The notes: a model not told the origin generated them from the sequence alone. Positions 26,426 to 35,785 are shown, counted from the first letter of the stretch. The stretch is DNA of 64,000 bases from Eubacteriaceae bacterium (GCA_902362455.1 CABIWJ010000006.1:125495-189494), one strand, 5' to 3'. Made by a program: numbers and translations.

Positions 26426-27707
26426 GCCTGCGAATACCGCCATGAATTACAAGACGGTATTTCAGAATGACCCTCTACTGAAAGGTGCTATCCGCAAAAA
26501 TCTGTTGACGGAACGCACCGACATTGTAAAGCCGCTTGGTTGGTATCGTGAAAGCTCCACTCTGACCGATGTGGATATTAAATATCTGCTTCTCTACTTT
26601 GAAGAACACTACGGCTTGACGGTTGAGAAGAAAATCGAGGATGCCGCATTGGTTATTGCCAACGAAAACCGCTACCACCCTGTCTGCGATTTTCTGAACG
26701 GCTTGGAGTGGGACGGACAGGAACGCATACGCTTTTGTCTGCACCGCTTTCTTGGGTCGGATGCCGATGATTATACCTATGAAGCCTTGAAGCTGTTTCT
26801 GCTTGGGGCAATCAGCCGAGCCTTTAAGCCGGGGTGCAAGTTTGAAGTCATGCTATGCCTTGTCGGAGGGCAAGGAGCCGGAAAGTCCTCTTTCTTCCGT
26901 CTGCTTGCGGTCAAGGACGATTGGTTTACCGATGACCTTAAAAAGCTGGATGATGAAAATGTGTACCGCAAAATGCAAGGGCATTGGATAATCGAGATGT
27001 CGGAGATGATAGCCACAGCCAATGCAAAGAGTATTGAGGAAATCAAGTCCTTTTTGAGCAGACAGAAAGAGACCTACAAAGTCCCCTATGAGACACATCC
27101 GGCAGACCGCAAGCGACAATGCGTGTTTGGCGGTTCGTCAAATACTCTGGACTTCCTACCCCTTGACCGCACAGGCAACCGCCGTTTCGTGCCGGTCATG
27201 GTTTACCCCGAAAGAGCCGAGGTGCATATCCTCGACAATGAGGAAGAATCCAGAGCCTACATTCATCAGATGTGGGCAGAAGCAATGGCGATCTACCGAA
27301 GCAGAGACTTCAAGCTGCGGTTTAGCCCGACAATGAATGAGTATCTGAAAGCACATCAAAGGGAGTTTATGCCGGAGGACACCAAAGCCGGACAGATACT
27401 TGATTATCTGGACAGCTACACAGGCAATGCCGTCTGCTCCAAACAGCTTTACAGAGAAGCATTGGGGCATGAGTATGACGAGCCGAAGCAATGGGAACTG
27501 CGAGAGATAAACGACATTATGAACAATGTTGTCAAAGGTTGGAAGTCTTTCAGCAATCCGAGACACTTCCCGAAGCCGTATCTTCGTCAGAAAGGTTGGG
27601 AGCGTGAGTTGCCCGACAACGGAGAAGCTGACAACGGAGACGGAAGATTTATTCCTCTCTCCGATGCGGAGCTTGAACAGATGGAACTGCCGGAGGGATG
27701 GCGATAG
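26355..27707 (+). CDS. VapE-like (virulence-associated E) superfamily ATPase
   Basis: A 450-aa protein of the VapE/primase-helicase family. The Walker A motif GGQGAGKSS lies at about 172-180, after the RYHPVCDFLNGLEWDG region characteristic of the family. WIIEMSEM is a Walker B-like strand, and FGGSSNTLDFLPLDRTGNRRF is the sensor-type segment. The start is TTG 26355, inside the CHC2 gene, giving a 71-bp overlap. Predicted role: helicase for replication of the excised element. The C-terminal codons run into a cluster of GTTGTC repeats that may be its binding sites. Confidence 0.85.
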   Translation: MNEDLQTAAREEIRDRLELTQQGKPANTAMNYKTVFQNDPLLKGAIRKNLLTERTDIVKPLGWYRESSTLTDVDIKYLLLYFEEHYGLTVEKKIEDAALVIANENRYHPVCDFLNGLEWDGQERIRFCLHRFLGSDADDYTYEALKLFLLGAISRAFKPGCKFEVMLCLVGGQGAGKSSFFRLLAVKDDWFTDDLKKLDDENVYRKMQGHWIIEMSEMIATANAKSIEEIKSFLSRQKETYKVPYETHPADRKRQCVFGGSSNTLDFLPLDRTGNRRFVPVMVYPERAEVHILDNEEESRAYIHQMWAEAMAIYRSRDFKLRFSPTMNEYLKAHQREFMPEDTKAGQILDYLDSYTGNAVCSKQLYREALGHEYDEPKQWELREINDIMNNVVKGWKSFSNPRHFPKPYLRQKGWERELPDNGEADNGDGRFIPLSDAELEQMELPEGWR

Positions 27708-27931
27708 AAAATTGCTATCCTGTTGTCAGCTTGTTGCCGAGCCGGTTGTCAATCCCGTTGTCGGGCAAAATCCGAAAAAGCCTTGTCAAGACTGGACTTT
27801 TCTCTCTCTGACAACCTTGACAACCAAGATTTCAAAGAAAAAGTAAATAGTAAGCAATAAGAGCCGCCCGATAAGATAAAAGGTTTTTGAATGTCCGTTG
27901 TCAGGACTTCGTTGTCAGCCTTTCCTTGTCG
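27611..27931 (+). repeat. Cluster of GTTGTCA/GTTGTCGGGC iteron-like repeats
   Basis: GTTGTCA or its complement occurs exactly at 27629-27635, 27722-27728, 27745-27751, 27809-27815, 27818-27824, 27897-27903 and 27911-27917. The extended form GTTGTCGGGC occurs at 27757-27766 and, inverted, at 27611-27620, with a one-mismatch copy at 27925-27934. Most lie in the 252-bp gap between the VapE-like gene and tnpW. Chance would give far fewer. Candidate replication origin or recombinase arm sites. Confidence 0.7.
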
Positions 27932-27959
27932 GGCATTTTTCATTCACAGGAGGTATTGA

Positions 27960-28148
27960 ATGACAGAAAACAGAAACACAGCAGCACAGACCACCACCCA
28001 GCACACCGCACCCACCGTCAGAAAGCAGATAAACGGCACGACCTATATCGTCCGTGTCCACTTCAACGAGAACGCCAGAGAGACAATGGAGGACAAAATC
28101 AAGCGTCTGCTTCGCAACGAGATTCAGCAAAATGTAACTTGTTTGTGA
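27960..28148 (+). CDS. tnpW: Transposon-encoded protein TnpW
   Basis: A 62-aa protein with the TnpW signature: RKQINGTTYIVRVHFNEN followed by ARETMEDKIKRLLRNEI. It starts behind CAGGAGG and ends 36 bp before the right junction of the nested element, the position tnpW occupies in Tn4451-like elements. Function unknown; probably linked to recombination or its directionality. Confidence 0.85.
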   Translation: MTENRNTAAQTTTQHTAPTVRKQINGTTYIVRVHFNENARETMEDKIKRLLRNEIQQNVTCL

Positions 28149-28183
28149 ATTTGATGAAAAAGTCCTTGACTTTTCGTCTCTGG

Positions 28184-29006
28184 CAAGACTGCGAAGTCGA
28201 TTTTGATATCGGTTGGTGTCCGTCTGGCAGCTTTCAACCTGAAACAGATCGCCAATCTGACCTGTACGGACGAACTGGATTTATACAGTATCGGGGAGAA
28301 AAAAGTAGCACTGTTTTGCTGTATTCCAGATGCGGACACCAGTATGAATTATCTGGTCGGCATGATTTACAGCAATCTGTTTCAGACACTGTATTATGTG
28401 GCAGACCGGAAGTACGGAGGAAGGCTTCCGATTCCGGTACACTGCATTATGGATGAATGGCCAAACGTAGCATTGCCGGATGACTTTGACAAGATTCTGG
28501 CAACCATGCGTTCCAGAGGGATTTCCTGCAGTATCATCATCCAGAACATTGCACAGATGAAAGCTTTGTTTAAAGATTCGTATGAGAGCCTTATCGGTAA
28601 CTGCGATGAATTTTTATATCTGGGTGGAAATGAAAAAGAAGGACATAAGTATGTCTCGGAATTATTGGGAAAAGAGACATTGGATACCAATACCTACGGA
28701 CAGACAAAAGGGCGTAGCGGCAGCTATTCGGTGAATTATCAGCAGACTGGAAGGGAACTTTTAACACCGGATGAAATACGGCTTTTAGATAACCGCAAAG
28801 CGATTTTGTTTATTCGTGGGGAGCGTCCGATCATGGACGATAAATATGATTTAAAAAAGCATGTGAATTTCAGATACACAGAGGACGGTGGTGCATCGCC
28901 TTATGATTATGCGAAAACACCACTGGCTCACGACGACCTAAAGATTGACATTAACAGATTAGACGACTACGAACTGCTGTCTACCGAGGACATTCTTGGT
29001 GAATAG
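28184..29006 (+). pseudogene. VirD4-type coupling protein, 3' portion (interrupted by the nested element)
   Basis: The remaining 273 codons of the coupling protein, entering at KTAKSILISVGVRLAAF. It contains the Walker B-like VHCIMDEWPNV strand and the region MRSRGISCSIIIQNIAQMKALF typical of VirD4/TraG ATPases, and ends DYELLSTEDILGE. Fused to the 5' portion it gives about 583 residues, normal for Tn1549-type VirD4. An internal ATG at 28203 could start a fragment, but this would lack Walker A and both membrane spans. The ICE should not transfer by itself while interrupted, unless a second coupling protein is available. Confidence 0.92.
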
Positions 29007-29036
29007 CAGTTTTTTGATGGATTGGAGTGATGTGTA

Positions 29037-29411
29037 TTGAAGAAACTTCTCACAGGAGAAAAAAATAGAATAAAAAAGAATACAACGAAAAAAATGACAA
29101 CCCCGATGCCGATGGGGAGAAAGCAGAAGAAATGGATGGGGCTTTATATGACACTGGTTCTTATTGCAACCGTAGGGGCAACCACGGTGTTTGCAGCCGG
29201 AGATCCGCTGTCGGTAATCAATAACCTGTCTACATTCATCTTCTCGCTGATTCGTGCCATCGGCTTGATCCTGCTTGGATTTGGAGTGGTGCAGGTAGGA
29301 CTGTCCTTGAAAAGCCATGATCCAAGCCAGAGGGCAAATGGATTTCTGACACTGGCCGGAGGCGTGATTATTACGTTCGCCAAAGAAATCCTGGATCTGA
29401 TCATGGCGTAA
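29037..29411 (+). CDS. Maff2/VirB2-like small membrane protein of the conjugation channel
   Basis: A 124-aa protein from TTG 29037. A basic N-terminus of about 35 residues precedes a signal-like span (about 35-54, ending VFAAG), followed by two hydrophobic helices: FIFSLIRAIGLILLGFGVVQVG and the segment from ANGFLTLAGGVIITF. Small two-span proteins at this position, between VirD4 and the VirB6-like gene, are annotated as Maff2 family and have a pilin-like (VirB2) layout. It probably forms part of the channel or a surface structure. Confidence 0.75.
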   Translation: MKKLLTGEKNRIKKNTTKKMTTPMPMGRKQKKWMGLYMTLVLIATVGATTVFAAGDPLSVINNLSTFIFSLIRAIGLILLGFGVVQVGLSLKSHDPSQRANGFLTLAGGVIITFAKEILDLIMA

Positions 29412-29498
29412 GCCTCTTTGAAAAAAGATAGAAGGAAACCGCAGGAGTGCCGAAAGGCGCTCCTGTATTCAAAACCATTTTCTAGGAGGTGAGAATTT

Positions 29499-30341
29499 TT
29501 GAGTGATAACTGGATTGTACAGAATCTGAACTCGGCACTATCCACATGGAGTGAAAAGATGGCAGAACTTTGGACGCTGCTTACCGAAAATCCGGCAACT
29601 TTTAAAGGCGGCGGTATCTGGCGCATTATGACCAATATCAATGATGCACTGACAGCCATCGCTTATGGACTGCTGGTGCTGTTTTTCGCAGCCGGGATCA
29701 TCAAAACCTGTGGGAGTTTTACGGACCTTAAGAAACCGGAACACGTATTAAAAGCATTTATCCGGTTTGCACTGGCGCAGGGGGCAATCACCTATGGGAT
29801 GGAGCTGATGCAGGCACTGTTTTCCATCGTGCAGGGAATCGTGACAACCGTAATGAGCGGCTCCAGTATGGCAGGAAGCGTGACGGAACTGCCGACAGAG
29901 ATCGTAGATAAGATCGAAAGTGTGGGAATGCTGGAATCTATCCCATTATGGATCGTGACACTGCTTGGAAGTCTGCTGATCACAGTACTGTCGTTTGTCA
30001 TGATCCTGACGGTGTATGGCAGGATGTTCAAGATCTATATGTATACCGCAATCGCCCCGATCCCGATCTCCTCGTTTGCAGGAGAACCTACACAATCCAT
30101 CGGAAAGAACTTTCTCCGTTCTTATGTGGGTGTGTGTCTGGAAGGGGCAATTATTGCACTGGCGTGTATTATCTTTTCTGCTTATGCGGCAAGCCCTCCG
30201 GCTGTCGGAGATACAGAGCTGAGTGCAGTTACAATCGTGTGGAACTATGTGGGAGAACTGGTATTTAATTTACTGGTGTTGGTTGGAGCAATTAAGGCAT
30301 CTGACCGTATTGTCAGAGAAATGATGGGACTTGGAGGCTAA
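29499..30341 (+). CDS. VirB6/TrbL-like polytopic channel protein
   Basis: A 280-aa membrane protein from TTG 29499, supported by AGGAGGT (29484-29490). Multiple membrane segments (about 49-66, 95-115, 145-170, 200-222, 250-268) and the central GRMFKIYMYTAIAPIPISSF segment mark the VirB6/TrbL-like inner-membrane core of ICE type IV secretion systems. It lies between the Maff2-like and DUF4313 genes in the standard order. Confidence 0.8.
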   Translation: MSDNWIVQNLNSALSTWSEKMAELWTLLTENPATFKGGGIWRIMTNINDALTAIAYGLLVLFFAAGIIKTCGSFTDLKKPEHVLKAFIRFALAQGAITYGMELMQALFSIVQGIVTTVMSGSSMAGSVTELPTEIVDKIESVGMLESIPLWIVTLLGSLLITVLSFVMILTVYGRMFKIYMYTAIAPIPISSFAGEPTQSIGKNFLRSYVGVCLEGAIIALACIIFSAYAASPPAVGDTELSAVTIVWNYVGELVFNLLVLVGAIKASDRIVREMMGLGG

Positions 30342-30345
30342 AAAT

Positions 30346-30705
30346 ATGGATACAAAGAAAACATTAAGATATAACTGGGAATTCGGATGTGAGACAGTAG
30401 CGATACGAGTGAGCTCTTATCGGAACAATGGAAATTTATATGTAGGACTCTGCCATAAGGAAGGGAGAGAATGGGAAGATTTTGGAGATGTAACCATTAA
30501 TCTGCCCTATCAGTTCTTAGAGCCAAATGAGGCTTTTATAACAGGAGATTTTACCAAGGATATGCTTCATTTTATCAAGGAACATAAACTTGGAAAAGTG
30601 TTGAATGAAACAGGAAGATCAGGATATGCAACCTATCAGAAGGTAGCGTTTGATCTAGCAAGACTTGCGGAATTTGATCCGGAAGGCGTTGCAGAACATT
30701 GTTGA
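30346..30705 (+). CDS. DUF4313-family protein
   Basis: A 119-aa soluble protein from ATG 30346, behind GGAGG (30333-30337) located at the end of the VirB6-like gene. The pattern LRYNWEFGCETVAIRVSSYR, NGNLYVGLCHKEG, WEDFGDVTINLP, and PNEAFITGDF matches DUF4313 of Tn1549-type elements. Function unknown. Confidence 0.7.
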   Translation: MDTKKTLRYNWEFGCETVAIRVSSYRNNGNLYVGLCHKEGREWEDFGDVTINLPYQFLEPNEAFITGDFTKDMLHFIKEHKLGKVLNETGRSGYATYQKVAFDLARLAEFDPEGVAEHC

Positions 30706-30780
30706 TTTGCCGGGATAGAAGTACCAAAAGAAAAACCACAGAAAACGAAGAAACAAAACAGGGGAGAGGAACGATAATTT

Positions 30781-31221
30781 ATGGAAGTAAAGATGAACAA
30801 AGAAATCAGGGACTATCAGGAATCCATGTTTATGGGACTGGACCTGAGACAATGTGTGTGTTCTGTTCTTGCGATTCTTACAGCAGTCGGAATTTACTTT
30901 GGAATGCGTGATATTACCGGACAGGAAATAACCGGATGGCTGTGTGTGCTTGGTGCTGCTCCATTTGCTGCCTGTGGCTTTTTCAAATATCATGGTATGA
31001 CAGCCGAACAGTTTTTATGGGCAGTGATCAAATCCGAATTGCTGTATCCGAAGAAACTGGTGTTTCAGTCGGAAGATATCTACTACTCCTGCATGCAGGA
31101 GACCATCTCGCTGGGAGAAAAGAATCAAAAGGATGGAGCAGAAATCATAAAAGAGCGGGAGCAAAAAGCAGAAGCAAAACAGAGAAAGAAACGCAAGGGA
31201 AGGAGTGATGCCTTTGATTAA
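30781..31221 (+). CDS. PrgI-family membrane protein (VirB3-like)
   Basis: A 146-aa protein. The PrgI family core has two adjacent membrane spans (about 25-42 and 50-68) followed by a cytoplasmic helix ending ETISLGEKNQ and a lysine/glutamate-rich tail. PrgI/VirB3-like proteins anchor the VirB4 ATPase. The stop lies 14 bp inside the VirB4 gene start region, giving translational coupling. The N-terminal VKMNKEIRDYQESMF is characteristic of the family. Confidence 0.85.
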   Translation: MEVKMNKEIRDYQESMFMGLDLRQCVCSVLAILTAVGIYFGMRDITGQEITGWLCVLGAAPFAACGFFKYHGMTAEQFLWAVIKSELLYPKKLVFQSEDIYYSCMQETISLGEKNQKDGAEIIKEREQKAEAKQRKKRKGRSDAFD

Positions 31222-33544
31222 AACCTTAAGTCAGGCACTTCGGATGGATAAGGAACGCTTCAAAGTTCCGAAATCCGTCCAACAGGCAATTCCCATCCAG
31301 CGAATCTGGCCGGATGGAATTTTTCAACAGGGAACGAAATTCTCAAAAACATATCGTTTTACAGATATCAACTATTATATTGCGAGTAAGGACAATAAGA
31401 CAGAAATGTTTCTGGATTATTCTGAACTCTTAAATTCACTGGATTCCGGCATTTCTGCCAAAATTACCATCAATAACCGGAGAATCAATAAAGAAGAATT
31501 CGAAAAGTCTATTCTGCTTCCAATGAAGGAAGATGGACTGGACCACTATCGGGAAGAATACAACGAAATGCTCCTGTCTAAGATTACAGGAACAAACAAC
31601 AGCATCTATCAGGAACGGTATCTGACCGTCAGTGTACATAAAAGATCGATTGATGATGCAAGAACCTATTTTGCACGTATCGGAACAGACATCGTAACAC
31701 ATCTGGCAAAGTTATCGTCCACAGCAGAAGGACTGGACGCAGAGAGCCGGCTCCAGATTTTCAGGGATTTCTTCAAGGGAGATGTCCCACAGGCATTCCC
31801 ATTTGATCTGAAACAATTTGCCAAGAAGGGAACAAGTTTCAAGGACTGGATGTGTCCGGATTCTATGGAATTTGAACGTGACCATTTTAAAATCGGTGAC
31901 AGGTACGGAAGAGTCCTGTATATGCAGGATTATGCAAGTTATGTTAAAGATGACATGATTTCAGAACTGTGTGACTTCAGCCGGAATCTGATGTTGTCGA
32001 TTGATATCCTGCCAGTCCCTACGGATGAAGCGGTAAGGGAAATCCAGAACCGACTGCTTGGTGTGGAAACTAACGTGACCAACTGGCAGAGAAGGCAGAA
32101 CGCTAATAATAACTTCTCGGCAATCGTACCATACGATATGGAACTTCAGAGAAAAGAAACCAAGGAAATGCTCGATGATCTGACAACCAGAGACCAGCGT
32201 ATGATGTTCGGGATTTTGACAATGGTACATCTGGCAGACAGCAAAAAGCAACTGGATTCCGATACGGAACTGATTCTGTCAATCGCAAGAAAGCATCTGT
32301 GTCAGATGGCAACATTAAAGTGGCAGCAAGTGGACGGACTCAATACAGTGCTTCCTTATGGACTGCGAAAGATCAATGCCCTGCGTACACTGACAACGGA
32401 ATCAACGGCTGTTTTAATCCCGTTCCATACACAGGAAATCCTGCAGCCGGGAGGTATCTATTATGGGCAGAATGCAGTCAGCAAGAACCTTCTGGTAGCC
32501 GACCGGAAGAAACTGATGAATGGAAACAGTTTCCGGTTGGGTGTCAGTGGATCAGGAAAGAGCTTTTCAGCAAAAGAAGAGATTGTGCATCTGGCATTGA
32601 GTACCGATGACGATATCCTGATTCTTGATCCGGAGTCCGAATTCACAAAATTAGTAGAGGCCTTGGGTGGACAGGTTGTAAAAGTATCTGCGACATCAGA
32701 CAATCACTTGAATGCAATGGATATGGACGCAGCCTACGGAAATGAAAAGAATCCACTGATTGAAAAATCGGAGTTTATTCTGTCTGTATTTGAACAGTTG
32801 GTTGGAGCAGGAAACCTGTCGGCAAAAGAAAAGTCGATTCTGGACCGCTGTGCTGCAGATGTGTACCGGGATTATATCCGAAGTGGTTATACCGGAGAAG
32901 TTCCGACATTGAAAGATATGTACCGACAGCTGATGTTACAGCCGGAAGAAGAGGCAAGAGGACTGGCATTATCATCCGAACTTTTTATCAATGGAAGCCT
33001 GAACACCTTTGCACAGCCGACCAATGTGAATAAGAAGAACAGGATCATGGATTATGACATCCGGGAACTGGGGGAACAGCTTATGCCTCTTGGAATGCTG
33101 GTTACCTTAGACAGTATTTTCAACAGGGTAATTCAGAACTGGAAAGAAGGAAAAACGACATGGATATTTGCCGATGAGTTCTATCTGTTATTCCGCTATG
33201 AATACAGTGCAAATTTCTTCTACCGACTGTACAAGAGAATCAGAAAATACAATGGATTCGTGACAGGTTTAACCCAAAATGTTGAGGAACTTCTGAAATC
33301 GGACACTGCAAGACTGATGTTGGCAAACAGTGAGTTTTTGATTCTTTTGAATCAGGCAAGTACAGACAGGGAAGAACTGGCAGCTCTTTTGAATATTTCC
33401 GAAAACCAACTGTCCTATATTACAAATGTATCGGTCGGCAGTGGTCTGATCCGTTGCTCTGGGAATATCGTACCATTTGAGAATACATTCCCAAAGAATA
33501 CAGACCTTTATAAACTAATGACAACAAAACCGGGAGAATCATAA
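31208..33544 (+). CDS. VirB4-type conjugation ATPase
   Basis: A 778-aa ATPase energising the secretion channel. The N-terminal half is the CagE/TrbE/VirB domain (RYLTVSVHKRSIDDARTYF). The C-terminal ATPase has Walker A GVSGSGKSF at about 445, DDDILILDPESEF, and Walker B TTWIFADEFYLLF, then GFVTGLTQNVEELL. ATG 31208 follows AAGGAG closely; GTG 31205 is an alternative. It overlaps PrgI by 14 bp and the next gene by 1 bp. It appears intact. Confidence 0.93.
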   Translation: MPLIKTLSQALRMDKERFKVPKSVQQAIPIQRIWPDGIFQQGTKFSKTYRFTDINYYIASKDNKTEMFLDYSELLNSLDSGISAKITINNRRINKEEFEKSILLPMKEDGLDHYREEYNEMLLSKITGTNNSIYQERYLTVSVHKRSIDDARTYFARIGTDIVTHLAKLSSTAEGLDAESRLQIFRDFFKGDVPQAFPFDLKQFAKKGTSFKDWMCPDSMEFERDHFKIGDRYGRVLYMQDYASYVKDDMISELCDFSRNLMLSIDILPVPTDEAVREIQNRLLGVETNVTNWQRRQNANNNFSAIVPYDMELQRKETKEMLDDLTTRDQRMMFGILTMVHLADSKKQLDSDTELILSIARKHLCQMATLKWQQVDGLNTVLPYGLRKINALRTLTTESTAVLIPFHTQEILQPGGIYYGQNAVSKNLLVADRKKLMNGNSFRLGVSGSGKSFSAKEEIVHLALSTDDDILILDPESEFTKLVEALGGQVVKVSATSDNHLNAMDMDAAYGNEKNPLIEKSEFILSVFEQLVGAGNLSAKEKSILDRCAADVYRDYIRSGYTGEVPTLKDMYRQLMLQPEEEARGLALSSELFINGSLNTFAQPTNVNKKNRIMDYDIRELGEQLMPLGMLVTLDSIFNRVIQNWKEGKTTWIFADEFYLLFRYEYSANFFYRLYKRIRKYNGFVTGLTQNVEELLKSDTARLMLANSEFLILLNQASTDREELAALLNISENQLSYITNVSVGSGLIRCSGNIVPFENTFPKNTDLYKLMTTKPGES

Positions 33545-33894
33545 TGAAGAAAAAAGAAGAAGTAACGATAACTTTTTATGCTGCAGAGTGCGGTGAGTTC
33601 CATGATTTAGGAGAATATACAAAATGCAGAACGCTGGAAGAGGCATATAAAAAGTACCAGAAATATTGTAGAACATCTGCCAATATGTGTCCGGCTATTG
33701 AGTTTTCTATTCATGATCCAGAATCAATTTATTCAGACATGGAATATCCATTACCGTTGTCATCAAAAGACAGGGGAGACTTGGAACTTGTGCCATATTA
33801 CAACGAACATCCACTGGTAAATGAGGCAATCAGACAGGTGGAGCAGTTGCAGAAACAGCAGGAAAAAAAGAAACATCGGGATGTTGCCCGATGA
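33544..33894 (+). CDS. Small conserved ICE protein (large-polyvalent-protein-like domain)
   Basis: A 116-aa soluble protein. The segment TFYAAECGEFHDLGEYTKC, TLEEAYKKYQKY and PAIEFSIHDPE resembles a small domain found in ICE and phage proteins (LPD/YodL-like), seen beside VirB4 and the wall hydrolase. I cannot give a function. The start overlaps the VirB4 stop by 1 bp (TAATG). Confidence 0.55.
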   Translation: MKKKEEVTITFYAAECGEFHDLGEYTKCRTLEEAYKKYQKYCRTSANMCPAIEFSIHDPESIYSDMEYPLPLSSKDRGDLELVPYYNEHPLVNEAIRQVEQLQKQQEKKKHRDVAR

Positions 33895-33923
33895 GATAAG
33901 AGATACGGAAAGAGGGTGACCGG

Positions 33924-35615
33924 ATGAAAGATATCAAGGAACGGGTAAGGGATAAGAATCCGAAGATTCGAAATCCGGCTGCCCGACTTCCGAAAGAACT
34001 GGTTCGCTCAGCGGTTCTGGAAGCAAAAGAAAAGCCAAGGGAACTACATGAAAAAAGCAGTGGGCAGTCAGAATCCCCAACACAGTATGGAACTGAAAAA
34101 ATAGAATCCGTACAGTACAGAGCGGCGAGTGTGGCAGGAAAAAGTATAGGGAAAACCACATATCAAGGTGGAAAAAAACTTGCTGGAGTGACCTACAGGA
34201 AGATAAAGGAAAGAAAAAGCAGACAGGAAGAAGCGAAAGCTGCCGAAGAAGCAATGGAGCAGGGGGCAGAAAGCGGAAAGAAATTAATCAAGTTGAAACC
34301 GGAGCAGGCAGCACTTGCCAAGGAGAATGGTAAACGGCAGGTGAAAGCAGCACCGAGAGTGGTAAAAGTATCCGGTCTGTCTCAAGAAAAAATAAAGACA
34401 CAGGCATCCATGCAGAAACAGCAGATGGAAAAAAGTCTTCAGGCGATGCAGAAAGCAAGAGCAGCCCAGATGGCAAGAAAGTCAGCACAGGCATCGGCAG
34501 AAAGTGGAAAAGCAGTCCTTCAGGTAACTGGAAAGGGTTCAAAGTTATCCGTACAGGGAATTACAGCAGCGATTCAAAAAGGGGTAGTAGCTCTTGAAAA
34601 AATGGGAAAATGGATTGCTGCCGGAGGTAGTGCATTTCTTCTGGTATTTATTCTGATTGTGGGAATCATTGCAGGAGCAGCTTTCAGCAGTAATTCGGAA
34701 AGCTCCGAATCCCTAAGTGAAGAAGTGCTTGCGTATACTTCTGTGATACAGCAGTATGCATCCCAATACGGCATTCCGGAATATGTGTCTGCGATACAGG
34801 CCATCATGATGCAGGAATCTGGAGGCAGGGGAACAGACCCGATGCAGTGTTCGGAAAGTCCATATAATACAAGATTCCCACACACTCCTGGTTCTATTAC
34901 TGATCCGGATTATTCGATAGAGGTTGGAGTACAGACCTTTGCAGACTGTATCAGACAGGCAGGATGCAGCAGTCCACAGGATCTGGACAAGCTGAAACTT
35001 GCATGGCAGGGATATAACTATGGAAATGGCTACATAGGATGGGCATTGCAAAGAGGCGGTTATACAGAAGCCAATGCATTGCAGTTTTCACAGGAACAGG
35101 CAGCTTCGCATGGATGGAGCAGTTACGGAGATCCCCAATACGTTCCCCATGTGATGCGGTATTATTCCGGTGGCAGCCTGTTTGCTGGTTTGTTTGGTAA
35201 TCAGCAGATTGTGTCGGTTGCAATGGGGCAGCTTGGAAACAGTGGCGGTCAGAAGTTCTGGAGCTGGTACGGATTTGACAGTCGGGTAGAATGGTGTGCC
35301 TGTTTTGTAAGCTGGTGTGCGGATCAGAGCGGTCTGATTGCAAGTGGGAATGTTCCTAAATTCTCATTGTGCAGTGATGGAGTGTCCTGGTTTCAGGGAA
35401 AGAATAAGTGGCAGAGTGGCGGAACAACTCCGACAGCTGGAATGATCATCTTTTTTGACTGGGATCATGATGGAACATCGGATCATGTAGGAATAGTAGA
35501 AAAGTGTGAAGGTGGAAGAGTTTACACGATTGAGGGAAATTCCAGTGATCAGGTACGGCAGAGAAATTATGCAGTAGATTACAGTTCTATAATGGGATAT
35601 GGGGTGATAAATTGA
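33924..35615 (+). CDS. Conjugal wall hydrolase: lysozyme-like plus CHAP domains
   Basis: A 563-aa VirB1-like protein that opens peptidoglycan for the mating channel. Residues 1-225 are cytoplasmic, basic and helical (GKKLIKLKPEQAALAKE). A membrane span lies at about 232-256. The lysozyme-like domain (about 268-400) has the Glu in IMMQESGGRG. A C-terminal CHAP amidase domain (about 425-560) has Cys in EWCACFVSWC, His in SDHVGIVE and Asn/Glu in IEGNSS. This two-enzyme design is standard for Tn916/Tn1549-type ICEs. It is the last recognisable conjugation gene in the window; the genes that normally follow (DUF4315, topoisomerase III) are absent. Confidence 0.9.
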   Translation: MKDIKERVRDKNPKIRNPAARLPKELVRSAVLEAKEKPRELHEKSSGQSESPTQYGTEKIESVQYRAASVAGKSIGKTTYQGGKKLAGVTYRKIKERKSRQEEAKAAEEAMEQGAESGKKLIKLKPEQAALAKENGKRQVKAAPRVVKVSGLSQEKIKTQASMQKQQMEKSLQAMQKARAAQMARKSAQASAESGKAVLQVTGKGSKLSVQGITAAIQKGVVALEKMGKWIAAGGSAFLLVFILIVGIIAGAAFSSNSESSESLSEEVLAYTSVIQQYASQYGIPEYVSAIQAIMMQESGGRGTDPMQCSESPYNTRFPHTPGSITDPDYSIEVGVQTFADCIRQAGCSSPQDLDKLKLAWQGYNYGNGYIGWALQRGGYTEANALQFSQEQAASHGWSSYGDPQYVPHVMRYYSGGSLFAGLFGNQQIVSVAMGQLGNSGGQKFWSWYGFDSRVEWCACFVSWCADQSGLIASGNVPKFSLCSDGVSWFQGKNKWQSGGTTPTAGMIIFFDWDHDGTSDHVGIVEKCEGGRVYTIEGNSSDQVRQRNYAVDYSSIMGYGVIN

Positions 35616-35785
35616 TGGTTTCTTTCATAATTTGTTAAGGATTTTATAAGGGAGTTAATGAATCCTTTGGAAAATAGTCACAAAATAGGCACAGTTGATT
35701 GATAAATTGTTATTGTAACTTTTAGTGATAGACATATAAAGAGTTAGAAATCTTTATAATTGACTTGAATTAGGAGGTAGTGAAT

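Larger units (their letters stand above)
14898..28183 (+). mobile_element. Nested Tn4451-like mobilizable element (serine recombinase) inside virD4
   Basis: A 13,286-bp insertion bounded by the 4-bp identity CTGG (14894-14897 and 28180-28183). Removing it joins codons for KQAAG to KTAKSILISV and restores one VirD4 frame, so the boundaries come directly from the sequence. Contents: TnpX-type recombinase at the left end, TnpV, small ORFs, an XRE regulator, a two-component system, an ABC transporter, a MobV-like relaxase, CHC2 and VapE-like replication proteins, and TnpW at the right end. There are no type IV secretion genes, so it is mobilizable rather than self-transmissible. The exact crossover dinucleotide within CTGG cannot be fixed from one copy. 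Confidence 0.92.

Noticed and set aside
27722..27934. CRISPR array
   Set aside because: The GTTGTCA repeats are only 7-10 bp, in both orientations and irregularly spaced; no cas genes.
27887..28456. 189-codon frame crossing the right junction of the nested element
   Set aside because: It overlaps tnpW and the VirD4 3' part in another frame and has no family pattern; both overlapped genes are well supported.
28203..29006. Independent functional coupling-protein gene starting at ATG 28203
   Set aside because: It lacks Walker A and the membrane anchors and continues the frame interrupted at 14897, so it is a remnant of virD4.
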